This document shows, piece by piece, positions 1 to 11,747 of a DNA stretch of 31,226 nt. Numbering within the stretch: position 1 is the stretch's first letter; each line of letters starts with the position of its first letter. The DNA is from Acrasis kona (lineage: Eukaryota; Heterolobosea; Eutetramitea; Acrasida; Acrasidae). A program made the translations under genes and the position numbers. Location of the stretch: the NCBI GenBank assembly GCA_026419775.2, contig JAOPGA020001230.1, forward strand, positions 1 to 31,226, in the 5' to 3' direction. The notes beneath the pieces are model-generated. The model did not search any database, was not told the origin of the DNA, and saw nothing but the letters and a program-made list of their open reading frames with translations.

Positions 1-3000
1 TTGCCGTCTTTGATAAGAAATTTACCGCTCAGATGGAGTCCATTCGATTTGTGTATTTGGCAGAAATTGTAAATTTGATCGTTGTTTACTTTGCAACCGG
101 AGCGGTCATGTCCGCCATATTAGAGGCCAACGACAAGTTGGGATCGCCACAAAAGAACAAAGCGCAACAATGTTTGTGTGAATTGGACATTACATTGATC
201 AATCCGATCATGATGGCACCCGTCAGCCCCACCAGTCGAAATAAAGTGTTGGCTAATTTGGGCAGGATCCATTTGACGAATAGTTTGAATCCATCGTGTA
301 CATTTGAAATTTTATCCATCAAAGTTTCCGAAATGGAAATGTTTTCCATGATTGATAAAAACACCACTCATGTGATCGACAATGTTGATTTGGAATTGTT
401 CGTGACTAGAAATTTATTTTTAGTTGAATCCGATCAACCAGATGTGACGGTCGACATGAACATTCCAGATATTAGTTTACAATTATCTCACGATCAATAT
501 CAAATGATATGGCAGATGATTGATGGAAATATCATTGCTGGTGGTGGATTCGTACCACAACAATTAGCCGATCAACAATTGGAATTACAAAAATTAAATT
601 CCAATGCGAATCGATCCGATTCGAGTGCCACGTTGGTCAAGATTAATTTGAATCACTTTAATTTGACATTGATCAAATCGGTCGATTTCCCATTGGCCCA
701 ATTAAACATGTACGGATTGAAGATTAATGTCGACAAGAATCGAGTGGGAGATGATTCGGTGCTGGTTGAATTAGATGCCATGAATGCACACGATTTACGA
801 TCTTCTTCCACTTCACAATTCAAAAACATAATCGAAAAGGATTCCGCCACATCCAATGATAAATTTGTAACCGTCAATGTGGATGTTCAGAATTCAATCG
901 GAGAGACGAACGTAAAAGTAGTCATGGGCAACCCAAGGATCATATTCGAACCAAGCATTGTGATGGAGATTGTACATTTCGGAATGAAGAGGTATCCAAA
1001 TCAAGATTTGAATTCACAAATCAATCACTCCGGATCCGATCTCATCAAACCAACTAGTAAACTACCCAACGTGGTTAGAGTACAATGCGCAGTCAATCCA
1101 ACATTGATCATACCGGTCAATGCAGTCGAAATTGATTCCAGATTACTGGTCCTATCATTCAATGCGCATTTCAGCATGGAACAAAAACCAATTCAAAGAG
1201 AAGAATTCATGAACATTGGAGTGGTTGATTTGATCGCTTACATGGAACAACCCAATAAACGAGTGGATAGAACTGCTTATATCATAGAGCCCATGGTCAT
1301 CATGTCTACGATACAAATGGTGCCACCACCTGATTCAGCCACCGAATCTCCCATTCACAATTCTCCCATTCAACAAATGTTGAACGATCGTAAAATCACC
1401 GCTGGTGTTTTGAGCACCGTTAATTTGAGAGTGGCTTGGCAAGATATCAAGGATGTCACCACCATTGCAACTGAATTCTTGAAGAATCAAGATTTGTTCA
1501 CCAAATCACCATCCGCTGCAAATCAAATCTTGAGCGATTCGTCAGCACCGGTGGTTCAGAAGGATTTGACTGGTCAATTTGATCTCTCCGATCGATTCGA
1601 TGATTTACAAAAATACGTAAATCCTCATGATTTACAAAAACCTCGCGTCAAGAATGACTCTAATCAAATTGATCAAATCAACATCGAATTGAATTCGTTC
1701 CCTGGATTAAATGTCATGTTGGTGAACGATTTATCGGGTCATGATGTTCCATTGGTGAGGTTGACCGTAGACCACGTCAACCTAAAGAAGGGATACGTGA
1801 AGGCATCTGGCGATGACGTCATCTTAAAGTTCCATACCGTGTTTGCGGTGGGAGTTGACTATTACAATATGAAATTTGCAGATTGGGAACCCATGATGGA
1901 GACCATTGGATTGGAATTGAACTTTGAAAGGACGCCCGTTGCTAATTTGAGGAGCGTGGTTCCATTTACTGATTCGATCACCATTTCTGGTTTGAAATCA
2001 AAATTACCATCCGCAGTCAACCAATCTTTGTTGTTGAATGTTACGGATGACATGATCAAGACCATCATCACTACCAGTAAAATATGGACTGAAGATTTTA
2101 GTGGAAATCACATTTCCGAAAAATTCGATCCTTATACATTGAGAAATCACTCTGGAGTGCCCATCAAGATTACCATCGATCCGCATGACGATCCAAACAC
2201 CAGTGCATTCTTACAAAAACAAACCGTACAAGATCAAGAATTGAAACCAAATGAGAGTTTTGGATTCAGTCAACCACATGGTCAACGCGATTCCAAATCC
2301 TTTTATGTAACATTGAGCACCCCAGAGATGAGCATGGTCATCAATTGTCGCAAAACAGGTCATCAATCCTACGAAAAATCAAATCAACTTTACATTGTAC
2401 AAGTCGAGTTGATGGATGGAAAGCGCATCATCACCATTCGTAGCGGAATCAAGGTACACAACAAAACGGCTCAAGTATGGACCGTTGGGTGTTTGATGCC
2501 CAACGATGATCAGGTACATGTGATTGGTGTGATTCCACCCAATTCGAGTCATGGCGTACCACTTCATATGGTCAATCAGGGCATTTTAATGGTAAAACCA
2601 GTGGTACAAGAAAACTCGCCTGATGATTACTTATGGAGCACCGTAAATGATAAAGTGTTTAGGTTGACCAACCTGATGACCATTCCAAATAAAAGTTGCA
2701 TCGCAGTATGCAATAACACTCGTGACAAAGAGGCAGTCAAGGCCTATTACGTTGTACTTCGTTCCAAATTCGAAACAAACCTTCCCGATCACGTCAAGAA
2801 GAATTTATCGGATTACAATTCGAATCAATTACAAAGATTCAGTTGTAGCATCGAATTATATGCGCCATTATCCTTACAAAATTTATTCCCTTGTCAGGTC
2901 GACTACATGTTGTACGACCGTCGAGTCAACAATGCAAATGTTGCCTACATGGTACTGACCGGTGGTCGATTACAACCAGGCGAATTGCTATCCGTGCAAT

Positions 3001-5935
3001 GTACCAATTTGAGAAACAACATTTATTTGAGCATCAGACCCAGTCAAGGAGAATGGAGCGAAAGCATGGCCATGATCTACTCCAACGATGGCAAACCACT
3101 CGACCACCAATTAACAATCAAAGACAAACATAGTCGTGATTTGAAAATTCATTTCGATTACGAAGATCAATTAGCTAGCGGAGTCAGCATCAAGAGCGTA
3201 ACATTCTACACGCCCATGTGGATCGTGAATCAGACCAATTTGAAATTGAGCATTTCCGATCGTGAAGATCGATCTGCTGCCGGTCAGAGCTATGGAATGA
3301 ATATAATACCCTACAACGTTCCCGATCACATTACAAAAGCAAAAATCAGAGTCGAGAATTCTGATTGGAGCAAATTATTCCCGCTCAATAACGTTGGGTT
3401 GACTAATTCGTTAGTATGCGATCAACAACAAAACACAAAGCAATATCGAATCGGAATGTACACGTTCATTGCACCTGGTTCGTTCAAGAGAACGAGAGTG
3501 ATCAAATTCGTACCCAGATATGTCATGATCAATAACACTTCGTTGTCATTGTCCATATATCACGAGCCCAGTCAATCCACTTATTCTCTCAGAGCAAACG
3601 AAAAACAAGATTTACATGTGGCCAATCATCACAATCAATTTGATTTGTTGAGCGTATCGTTATTCGAGAACAAGTACTTTGATCCGAGTGCAGCATTCAA
3701 TTATAACGTATTGGGTGCCACCAGCATCAAATTGAATCACAAACAATCTTCACTAAAAAACATTCCCAAATGGCACATGTTGACCATCAACACTCGCGAA
3801 GAAGAAGCAAGCGTCATTATATCCATCCAAGAACCCAGTCACCCTCCGTATTTGATTCACAATGGATTGCAAAACGAATCCATCACCGTGTGTCAAGAAA
3901 AGAATAACAAGTGGTGGAAGATTCCGAGCGATTCCAAAACAGCATGGACATGGGATAGCTTAACGTTGAAACAAACGTTATTGATCAAGATTGATCGATT
4001 CCAGCACATGGATCCAATCGTTGTTGATTTGAATAGAGTGTTGAGCAGAGACATTCAATACACGATTCAGAATTTCAACATTTATGTTAGAGTGTTTGCG
4101 AGGGGACCCACCAGAGTGTTACGAATCACTCATCAGAAACCAGTGGGTCTTCATTTACCTCCCACGAGGCGCATGGTGAGCACTCCGGTGGATCCATCGC
4201 CACCTAGTCCCAAACAATCATCATCATCTTCTTCGTCATCGGCTGTTTCATCTTCGTCACCACAAGAAGAGGGAAATGAAGAAATTGCATTGTTTGTACA
4301 TTTGAATTTGAATGTGATTGGCGTCAGCGTGATTGAGACTTCATCATCTGGTCAACCCAGCGAATTATTATACATTCAATTAGAAGATTTGGATTTGATT
4401 TATTACAAAACAGATCAACAAGAAACGATCGATTTAAATGTTGGTAGATTACAAATGGACAACATGGACCCATCCACCATGTTCCCAGTGCTGTTGAGCA
4501 ATACATATCCCACCACAGATAAGCCCTTCGTTCAAATCAGTTTGAATCGTAATTTGACCGATCCAACCCATCACATGGCCATCATACCTTATTTGGGCGT
4601 GAGCATGCAAGAAGCAACCATCAAGTTGGAATTGTACTTTTTGGAGAAGATGATTGATTTTGCGACGGCCATTACAACGTTCGTTCAGGATTCCAACAGT
4701 GCGAGCAGCATCGTGAACGCAACCAGAGATTTGAACCACGTGTTGAACAACCACCATTACAAGGAATTACAGGACAAGGAATATGTTTATTTTGAAGAAT
4801 TGAAATTACATCCCATTGCGATGAACCTCACGTTCAAGACATCTGCAAAGATTGGTAAACCAAGCGCCACCTCGATTGCACTGAGGGCCATCGGATTCAC
4901 CTTGTCCGTTGATGACGCCCCGCTACGCCTCAATGCTCTATTGTTGGATAGACCATACTTGTCCATGGACGAATTGGGAGATCGCATTCAGAAGCATTAC
5001 ATTAGAAGCAGTACTTCAGAAATGTACAAGATATTTGGAAGTTTAGAGTTGATCGGTAATCCTGTTGGTTTGTTTAATGACTTATCAACCGGTGTTGCTG
5101 ATTTGTTCTACGAACCCGCAAAAGCAATATTGAAGGGTCCAAAAGATTTTGGTGCTGGGTTGGCCAAGGGAAGTAAAAGTTTTGTAAGCAAGACATTCCA
5201 TGGCACTTTCAACACCGTCAGCAAAGTGACGGGAACGTTCCAACGTGGATTTGATTACTTGACGTTCGATCCAGACCACATTAAGAAAAAGGAAAGAAAG
5301 AGAGGACCGAGCGGAGTGGGAGAAGGACTACTCACTGTGGTGGTCAAGCGGTCTTGGGAGGTTTCACAAGCGGAATTACCGGAATCTTCACTCAGCCAGT
5401 GAAGGGAGCCAAACAAGAGGGTGCTTTTGGATTAATCAAGGGAATTGGAAAGGGTTTGATTGGTGCGGGTGCGAAACCCGTCGGCGGTCTGTTTGAGGGT
5501 GTCACGAATGTAACCACAGGCATCACCAACACATCTTCAGAAACAGTTCGGAGCGACCGTTTGAGGTATCCAAGAAAGTTTGGAGAAGATGGAATTGTCA
5601 TCAAATACGATCCTGAACAGAGTTTGGCACAGGATATAATGACTAGTGGAGACGATGTTGTCGTGTCATGCGTGACCAGTCGAAACAAGAAGAATGTTTA
5701 TTTGTTGACAAACACAAAAATATCCAAGGTAGGAGCCCAAGATAAGAATGTGGTTTGGAGCTTTGATTTACGCGAATTGACAAGAATTTCACCGATAGAT
5801 GAGACCACTGTAAATCTAACAGTCATGAGGAGGAATAATATTATCACCGAGCGCATGCAGTTTGAGACCAAAGATGTGGCTGATGTATTTACGAAGAAGG
5901 TTGAAGTTTGTGCACGAGAGGTCTCGAAGAGATAA
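1..5935 (+). CDS. VPS13: VPS13 family bridge-like lipid transfer protein, 5'-partial, one internal frame break
   Basis: VPS13 proteins are long hydrophobic-groove tubes that move bulk phospholipid between membranes at contact sites. The frame is open to the left edge with no stop, so the ATG at 33 is internal and the N-terminal chorein region lies outside the window. Counting from 33, six beta-sandwich modules of the VAB adaptor-binding domain follow at roughly 100-residue spacing, with starts such as LRNHSG (~702), VHNKTA (~808), WIVNQTN (~1063) and VMINNTS (~1162). A Ser-rich linker sits near 1400. The C-terminus carries the amphipathic ATG2-C-like stretch (GNPVGLFNDLSTG) and a PH-like end (RYPRKFGEDGIVIKYDP). 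The frame breaks near 5333: GPSGVGEGLL is read in one frame and GGQAVLGGFTSGITG in the next. Without a shift the first frame stops at 5402. No GT..AG intron explains this. Family identity is secure; the paralogue (A-D type) is not. Confidence 0.9.
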
Positions 5936-5968
5936 TTAAATAACTTTTAATTTGTACATGTGTATCGT

Positions 5969-7271
5969 TTAGTTTTGTTGATTCAAGTATGAGGCACCTC
6001 CCTTGAGAATCGCCCGCAACTGCAACATGTTTTTGTCCTGCGAATTCTTGTCGATACTAGCGGTTTTAACATTCATTTCTACAAAAACGCGGTCGAGTGC
6101 ACTCCTTCTTTCCGCTTCTCTTTGAAGCGACGAGAAGTCCTCCTGTATGTACATGTAATCTTGTCCTCCATGCGAAAAGATGGATGCTTCTTGCTTTAGT
6201 ACCGATAAAGGTAGCAAACTGCCTGCCACAAACAAAGGAAATAACTTGTCCTCTACATCCATTGCTTGGTTTGTGCTGTTGTCAGTTATTCTATTACTTG
6301 TCAGGTTTTTATCCGCCAATAGCAGCCGAAGTTTGCTCAAAAGGATGCTACTTTCTCTGATTTACAAAAAAAATGTTTCCTTTTCTGAAAATAGACCTTA
6401 CAAAACAGGACGAATGGCCCAATTTGAATTTGAAGTCCAAAGGAAACTAAGTTGCTTCTGGTGCAGCTCATAACTATTAAAAAGATATGAATATTCAAAT
6501 TACAATCAATAATCACAAAATGTGGTAGTATTTAGTGAAAGTATAACATAAAATGCACTTCTTACAACAATTTGATAAGTTTTGAATGCTCAAAATTATA
6601 TGCTCGACACAAAATAAGAACTAACCCCATTCTTGTGGTATGTCTCATGAACAGTCCAAAAGCTTCTATGAATAGTATTTACGTGCTATTACTGGTCTAC
6701 TATTTAGAGTTACTGTTGGGAGTACTTTCTAGCTCTTTTAATCTCTATCAGATATCTCTTTTTCTTCTATATTCCCTTCATCATCTACTAGTTGATCACT
6801 TCAAGACTATCAAATGCATAACCTAGGAGTTTATAGTCTACGACACTTTCACCCTTGAGTAATCTAGTTAGGCTCCTTTTGATATCTAATTGTAAGATCT
6901 TGCATTAACTCTCCATTATACTTGTTATCCTAATTTCTTTAAGAAGTTCTAACTGCTTTGTGCAAATGTTCTCAATGCACTAAAATCACTTCAAAAACTG
7001 ACATACATGAGCAGTTTAAATGTCAAAAGCTATGACCTCAAGGTGATTTCGTGGTACAGAAACCTTGTTTAGCATGTTCTTTCTCCTCGGCATTATTTCG
7101 TAGAAGGCTCATCCTGCAGCGCTATCAATCGGAGTTCTAGCGTGACCTCTTGGCTCAAAAATTACCGTATGTTTTTGGTCCCACCGTGTGTAGATAACGA
7201 TCAGCCCAATCAAAAATGCCTTCTCTTTCACTATTGTTTGGTTTCAATTATGCGCGTAACACTTCCTCCAT
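5969..7271 (-). CDS. Multi-exon gene of unknown function, convergent with VPS13 and divergent from PDS5
   Basis: I do not recognise the family. The 3' exons splice in one consistent frame: 5969-6356 (ends NQQN, stop TAA), 6402-6473, 6566-6588, 6626-6665 and 6714-6766, separated by GT..AG introns of 45, 92, 37, 48 and 33 nt. They encode segments such as KKKRYLIEIKRARKYSQQ, SFWTVHETYHKNG, ELHQKQLSFLWTS and DYMYIQEDFSSLQREAERRS. Upstream, an open segment ending at 6800 gives KRSLTRLLKGESVVDYKLLG. The likely start is the ATG at 7271 (MEEV), spliced over 7231-7260 to 7166-7230 (EREGIFDWADRYLHTVGPKT). The part between about 6870 and 7165 is not resolved: an in-frame TAA at 6905-6907 remains unless a very short 24-nt intron removes it, so a degrading gene is possible. 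The predicted protein is hydrophilic and helical with no visible signal peptide. The stop lies 33 bp from the VPS13 stop. Confidence 0.5.
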
Positions 7272-7397
7272 TGCAATGTAATTTGTTCTTGAGTAATTGA
7301 TGTTACAGGCTCTTTACAGGCTCCCACGAGATGATGGACGAGTTTTGAAGAACAGGTTGACCATTTTGTTCCGCGAAACTTTCGAACGTTACATATC
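7272..7397. promoter_or_regulatory. Probable divergent promoter between the unknown minus-strand gene and PDS5
   Basis: This 126-bp gap lies between the proposed ATG of the minus-strand gene (7271) and the PDS5 ATG (7398). Both 5' untranslated regions and both promoters must fit here if the gene models hold. I see a direct repeat of ACAGGCTC at about 7305 and 7317 (in ttacaggctctttacaggctc) but no recognisable core element. The call rests on gene geometry. Confidence 0.35.
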
Positions 7398-10300
7398 ATG
7401 GCACCAAGGAAGGCGGCTGCAACCAAGAAGCAAACACCAAGAAAAAGAAAATCTGTATCAAAAAAGAGCAAGGATGTCGAATCATCATCCGAGCAGGAAG
7501 AGAGCGAAAATGAATCTGAAGAGAATACAAAGAAGGATTCCGATAAAAAGTCATCTTCAAACAAACCAGAGGAGGTGTCCCAACAACTATTTAGTGCATC
7601 TCTAATGAATCAAACACAACACGAACAGGTGGACCATCGAGACCTCACCGATGAGGAATTATCAATACTTGATGAGGATTACATTTCTCCAAAGCAAGCA
7701 ATCAATACTTTGATATCCAGACTTGAGGTTAGTAGTTATTGTTGTGTTTCATTAACAATTATCAGGAGGTGTACAAATTACTGAAAAAAATCAAACAAGA
7801 CGAGAAGATGTTCGATACCTACGATAACTTATTTGATGCAGTTGTGAACAAGAAATTTACAGATCACAAGGATGGAAGAGTTCGCACCTTTATAGCTTCT
7901 ATCATTGTTGAAATGTACCGTTGTATGTTGCACGATCCAGACCAACCAGATGCCAGATACACTGATGCCGACATGATTGTAAGTCAGAATTCCTAAACCT
8001 ATACTAACATTCTTTTAGAGGATTTTCAATTTAATTACGGATGAACTATCACAGCTCACAGTCAAAGATAAAAAGGAACAACATGTTTCAAGATACCACT
8101 TGTTAGAGAGGGTAGCAGAAGTCAAGTTATTCATTCTAGTCAGCGACGAAAAATTTGATTTATTGGAGCGCATATTCAAAACATTCTATGAAGTTGTATC
8201 TGAAGATGGCACACTGCACTACACGATTCCCATGACTGAGATCATGGTTAGTATGTTGGAAGTTACTGATGCCATTCCATTCGGAGTCACCGAGGCCCTA
8301 CTTACGCCTCTCGTTAGAAAGAGAAAGGTAAGTAATTGAAACGACGATTGTATCCAACTCCATCATAGACCAAAGTGGAATCAGCTGACTACCATCTCTC
8401 TCGTTCAGTCTTGGATAGAAGTGTAGAATACATTGTACAAAGTTTGGATGATTACATCATCAAGGAACTACGCGAGATCAAGAACAAAAAAAAGAAGAAT
8501 TACAACGAAAAGAGAGCTCTAATCTACAACACCATATCAGAGGTCAATTTGATCGATAGCAAATTACTACTTTACGTTGTCCCTGAATTGGCTCTACAAT
8601 TAAAAGTAAGCGATCACTATAAATCAATCATCAAGCTCTCTTATTAGGATGAAGATGACGGAGTTCGATTGGGAGTGATCCAACTGATGGGAGAAATGTT
8701 TTCTGCAAGAGAGTCCAACTTGGTGAATGAATACCAAACAGTAGCCGACGAATTCTTTTCAAGATTCTCCGACAAGGAACCAAAAATACGCGTTCAAATG
8801 ATCAGGACCGCTGGTGACATTATCAAAGCTCATCCATCGTGTTACAAAATGATTGAAGGTAAGCATCATGACCCACAACCAACAACTAACATGCGACAGA
8901 GAAATTACTGGAGAGATGCGACGATTATGATGAGAAGGTGAGATTAGTAGTCGTGGACGTCATCACCAACATATCACCCACTTTAATATCAGAAAAACTA
9001 GTCAACAAGATTAGAGAACGATGTCGCGACAAGAAACAAAACGTGAGGGAATTATGCCTACATCAATGTTGCAAATTATGGCCAGCGGTACAACAAGATC
9101 CCAAATGGAATTGGATCGTAAATGATTTGATCAAGTACATGGCCGATCGATCCGATCCATCATCAGAAAAAGATCATCGACTATTCGTAGAACAAATGCT
9201 GGACAGAGTGTTATTGCCGCAAGAACCAAAGCTACGCCTCAAGGCACTATTGGACATTTTCGCACAATTCGACACGTTATCAAAAACAGCATTCAAACAA
9301 TTAATCTTTTTCAAAGTGGGTTATCAACTCACCGTAGGTAAATTGTTTGAATCGTTATTCGAATCCAATCAAGAAGAAGAAGAAGAAGATACAGAAATGA
9401 CCAATCAAGAAGAAGAACAAGATGAAGAAAATACTCAACAATTGGAAAAGAAACAAAAGAAAAAGGACAAGAAGGCACAATTGGATTTGATCGTGAATCA
9501 ATTAATCAAATTACAACCCACCCAACAAGAAGCAGCCACAAGAAAGTTCTGGACCGATATCATTGGCGATAAGGATGAACAGGGAAGAATCGTACGCACC
9601 ATCAAGAAATCACTGAATTGGAATTCGACGGTGAAGGAAATTCAAGAAATCAAATCGCAAATCATTTCAGAAAAGAAGCAAGACAAAAAGATACTACTCA
9701 ACAACATATCCTACGGCGTATTACACACCATCATCGATTTGGACATTTGTACGGAATTAATCAACCAATGCGAATCGTTGGTGGTCGACAAGAATGCAAG
9801 CGATTGGAAATCGTTGGTCAAGATTAGATTCAATCTGTTGGACATGATTGCACCCTATTATAAGCACCTGATCAAACCCAGTAAATTACAAATCAGCAAC
9901 ATGATCAAATCCATTCACGATGATGAATTGAGCTGCATGATCATCGACATTGCACGTAATGCATTTGTGGATTTGGAAGAAGAGGAATCCAAATCGAAAC
10001 AAGAAACAGTGTCATATGACCTGGAACAAGTGCTGATGGATATGGTCAAGAAGGGATCTCCATCTCAATCCAAATCATGCGTGAATCTGATCGACAAGAT
10101 TTATGCCGACGTGAGTAAATTATCGATTTGTGAAAAGTTATTGACGCACGTGGGCGACGATGATGGCGAGGACGATCGTCACTTGATTGAATTGTTGAAG
10201 GATTCGGAATCACAATTGACGGCCATGAGCGCATTATGTGAATTGGCAACCACCATACCCAAATGCTTCGAAGAATTTAACATTGATTTGGATTCGATTC

Positions 10301-11733
10301 AAGATTACTTGTTTGATGATTTGTTATCGCCAACCGATAACGACGTTAGCAATCACAAGAAATCAACCGCCATTCAATTACTGGTGAGAATCGTACTGTT
10401 GAGAAGTAAATCTGGACTAAGCGACACTAGTCAACAACAAAATGATAAAGTGATTCGCTTCTTACAAGATCAAATCAAATCACAACATTTCATACATGAC
10501 GACGACGATGACGACGAAGACGATCAACAATTGGTCATCATGGCATGTTTCGACGGCATATTACAATTGACAGAATCACAAGGTTACCAATTGAAATTAT
10601 CGATGCAAGATTTCATCCATTTGTCTCACTTGATTTATCGTCACCCGTCACTACGCGTCAGACGATCGTCGTCTCGCTCTCTATTCGAAGCGCTCAAGCA
10701 AATGAAACTAACCATTCGATTCGCATCCATACTGCTGTTGGGCGTGTGTGATTCCAATCAAGATCACGCTCAATTGGTGAAAAAGTATTCGTGTGCCATC
10801 ATACAACACTTTAGAGCGCTCATCTCAAAGACCACTAGTTTGGATCTAGATAGCAAGATGAGCTACGAAACGTATCCAGAGTACATGTTGCCGTACGTTA
10901 TATTCTTGATTGCACACGATTCAAATTATCAAAACGAATCGCCATCATTTTTAAATTACCAAAAAATATTATTTACTTACTTTGATGCCATCACCAAGAA
11001 TACGGATAACATGAGCTTCATGTATCAACTGATCAACAAGATGAAACAACGAACGGATGCGTTGGATGCGGACAGCACTAGACACTTGGTGATTTGTGAC
11101 ATGGCCGCTGCAGTGTTGCATCGATGCACCGAAGGTAAATCATATGACACGAAGCCATATCCTGGTAGAATGTTCATACCTGGATTCTTCAAGGTGAGGG
11201 ATGTGGCGAATCAAGTGCCTGCCACTCCTCACAAAACTCACATGACGCCCAAAGTAGTCAATAACAATAGCGATGGTGCAGCGGTTGATTTATCGGCGAT
11301 CGATGCCATCAAGACGCTTTATTTGCCCAAGGAATTTAAATTGAACGATCGAATGGCTAGATCGTTGGGCGTGCCTGCCGCTACGCCTAGAAGGAAAAAG
11401 AATGCTGCTGTCGTTACGAAGGAGAAGAAGAGAAGAAAGAAGAGCAGCGCTGGTGATGCTACTCCTAGTAAGAAGAGAACAAAGAAGAAGAAGAGCGACG
11501 ATGATGATGATGATGATGATATTGTATCACCCAGGAGTCGTCTTCCAAGGAGTGCAAAGAAGAATGAAACGTATAGTGATCGAGAGGATGATGAAGAGGA
11601 GGAGGAAGAAGAGGAAGAATCCGAAGAAGAAGAAGAGGAGGAGGATACGGTCGCAAAGAATTTGGATTTTGGTGACAAGGAAAGTCCTGCGGCCACCAGC
11701 ACATCTCCTGCAAGAAAGAAGAGAAGGATTTAA
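7398..11733 (+). CDS. PDS5: PDS5 cohesin-associated regulator, six exons, about 1377 aa
   Basis: PDS5 binds the cohesin ring through the kleisin subunit and sets cohesin stability, acting with WAPL, sororin-type factors and acetyltransferases in the nucleus. Exons are 7398-7727, 7766-7978, 8019-8327, 8369-8605, 8648-8858 and 8900-11733, with introns of 38-42 nt; all phases close and total 1378 codons. The order of HEAT-type segments matches the family: VSRYHLLERVAEVKLFILV, then LLLYVVPELALQLK, then DDGVRLGVIQLMGEMFSARE, then SDKEPKIRVQMIRTAGDI, then DVITNISPTLISEKLVNKIR, then RLFVEQMLDRVLLPQEPKLR. The N-terminus is a basic tail followed by an acidic/Ser stretch. The C-terminus alternates Lys/Arg clusters (likely nuclear localisation and DNA contact) with runs of D and E. 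The stop is 14 bp from the stop of the convergent homeobox gene. Confidence 0.9.
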
Positions 11734-11747
11734 TTAAATGTATATTT

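Noticed and set aside
5354-5935. A separate 193-codon gene after VPS13
   Set aside because: It starts from a TTG, and its sequence is the conserved VPS13 C-terminus; it is the same gene after a frame break.
6572-6826. Plus-strand 84-codon ORF between VPS13 and PDS5
   Set aside because: It is hydrophobic and low in complexity, and the minus strand gives a consistent spliced model through the same DNA.
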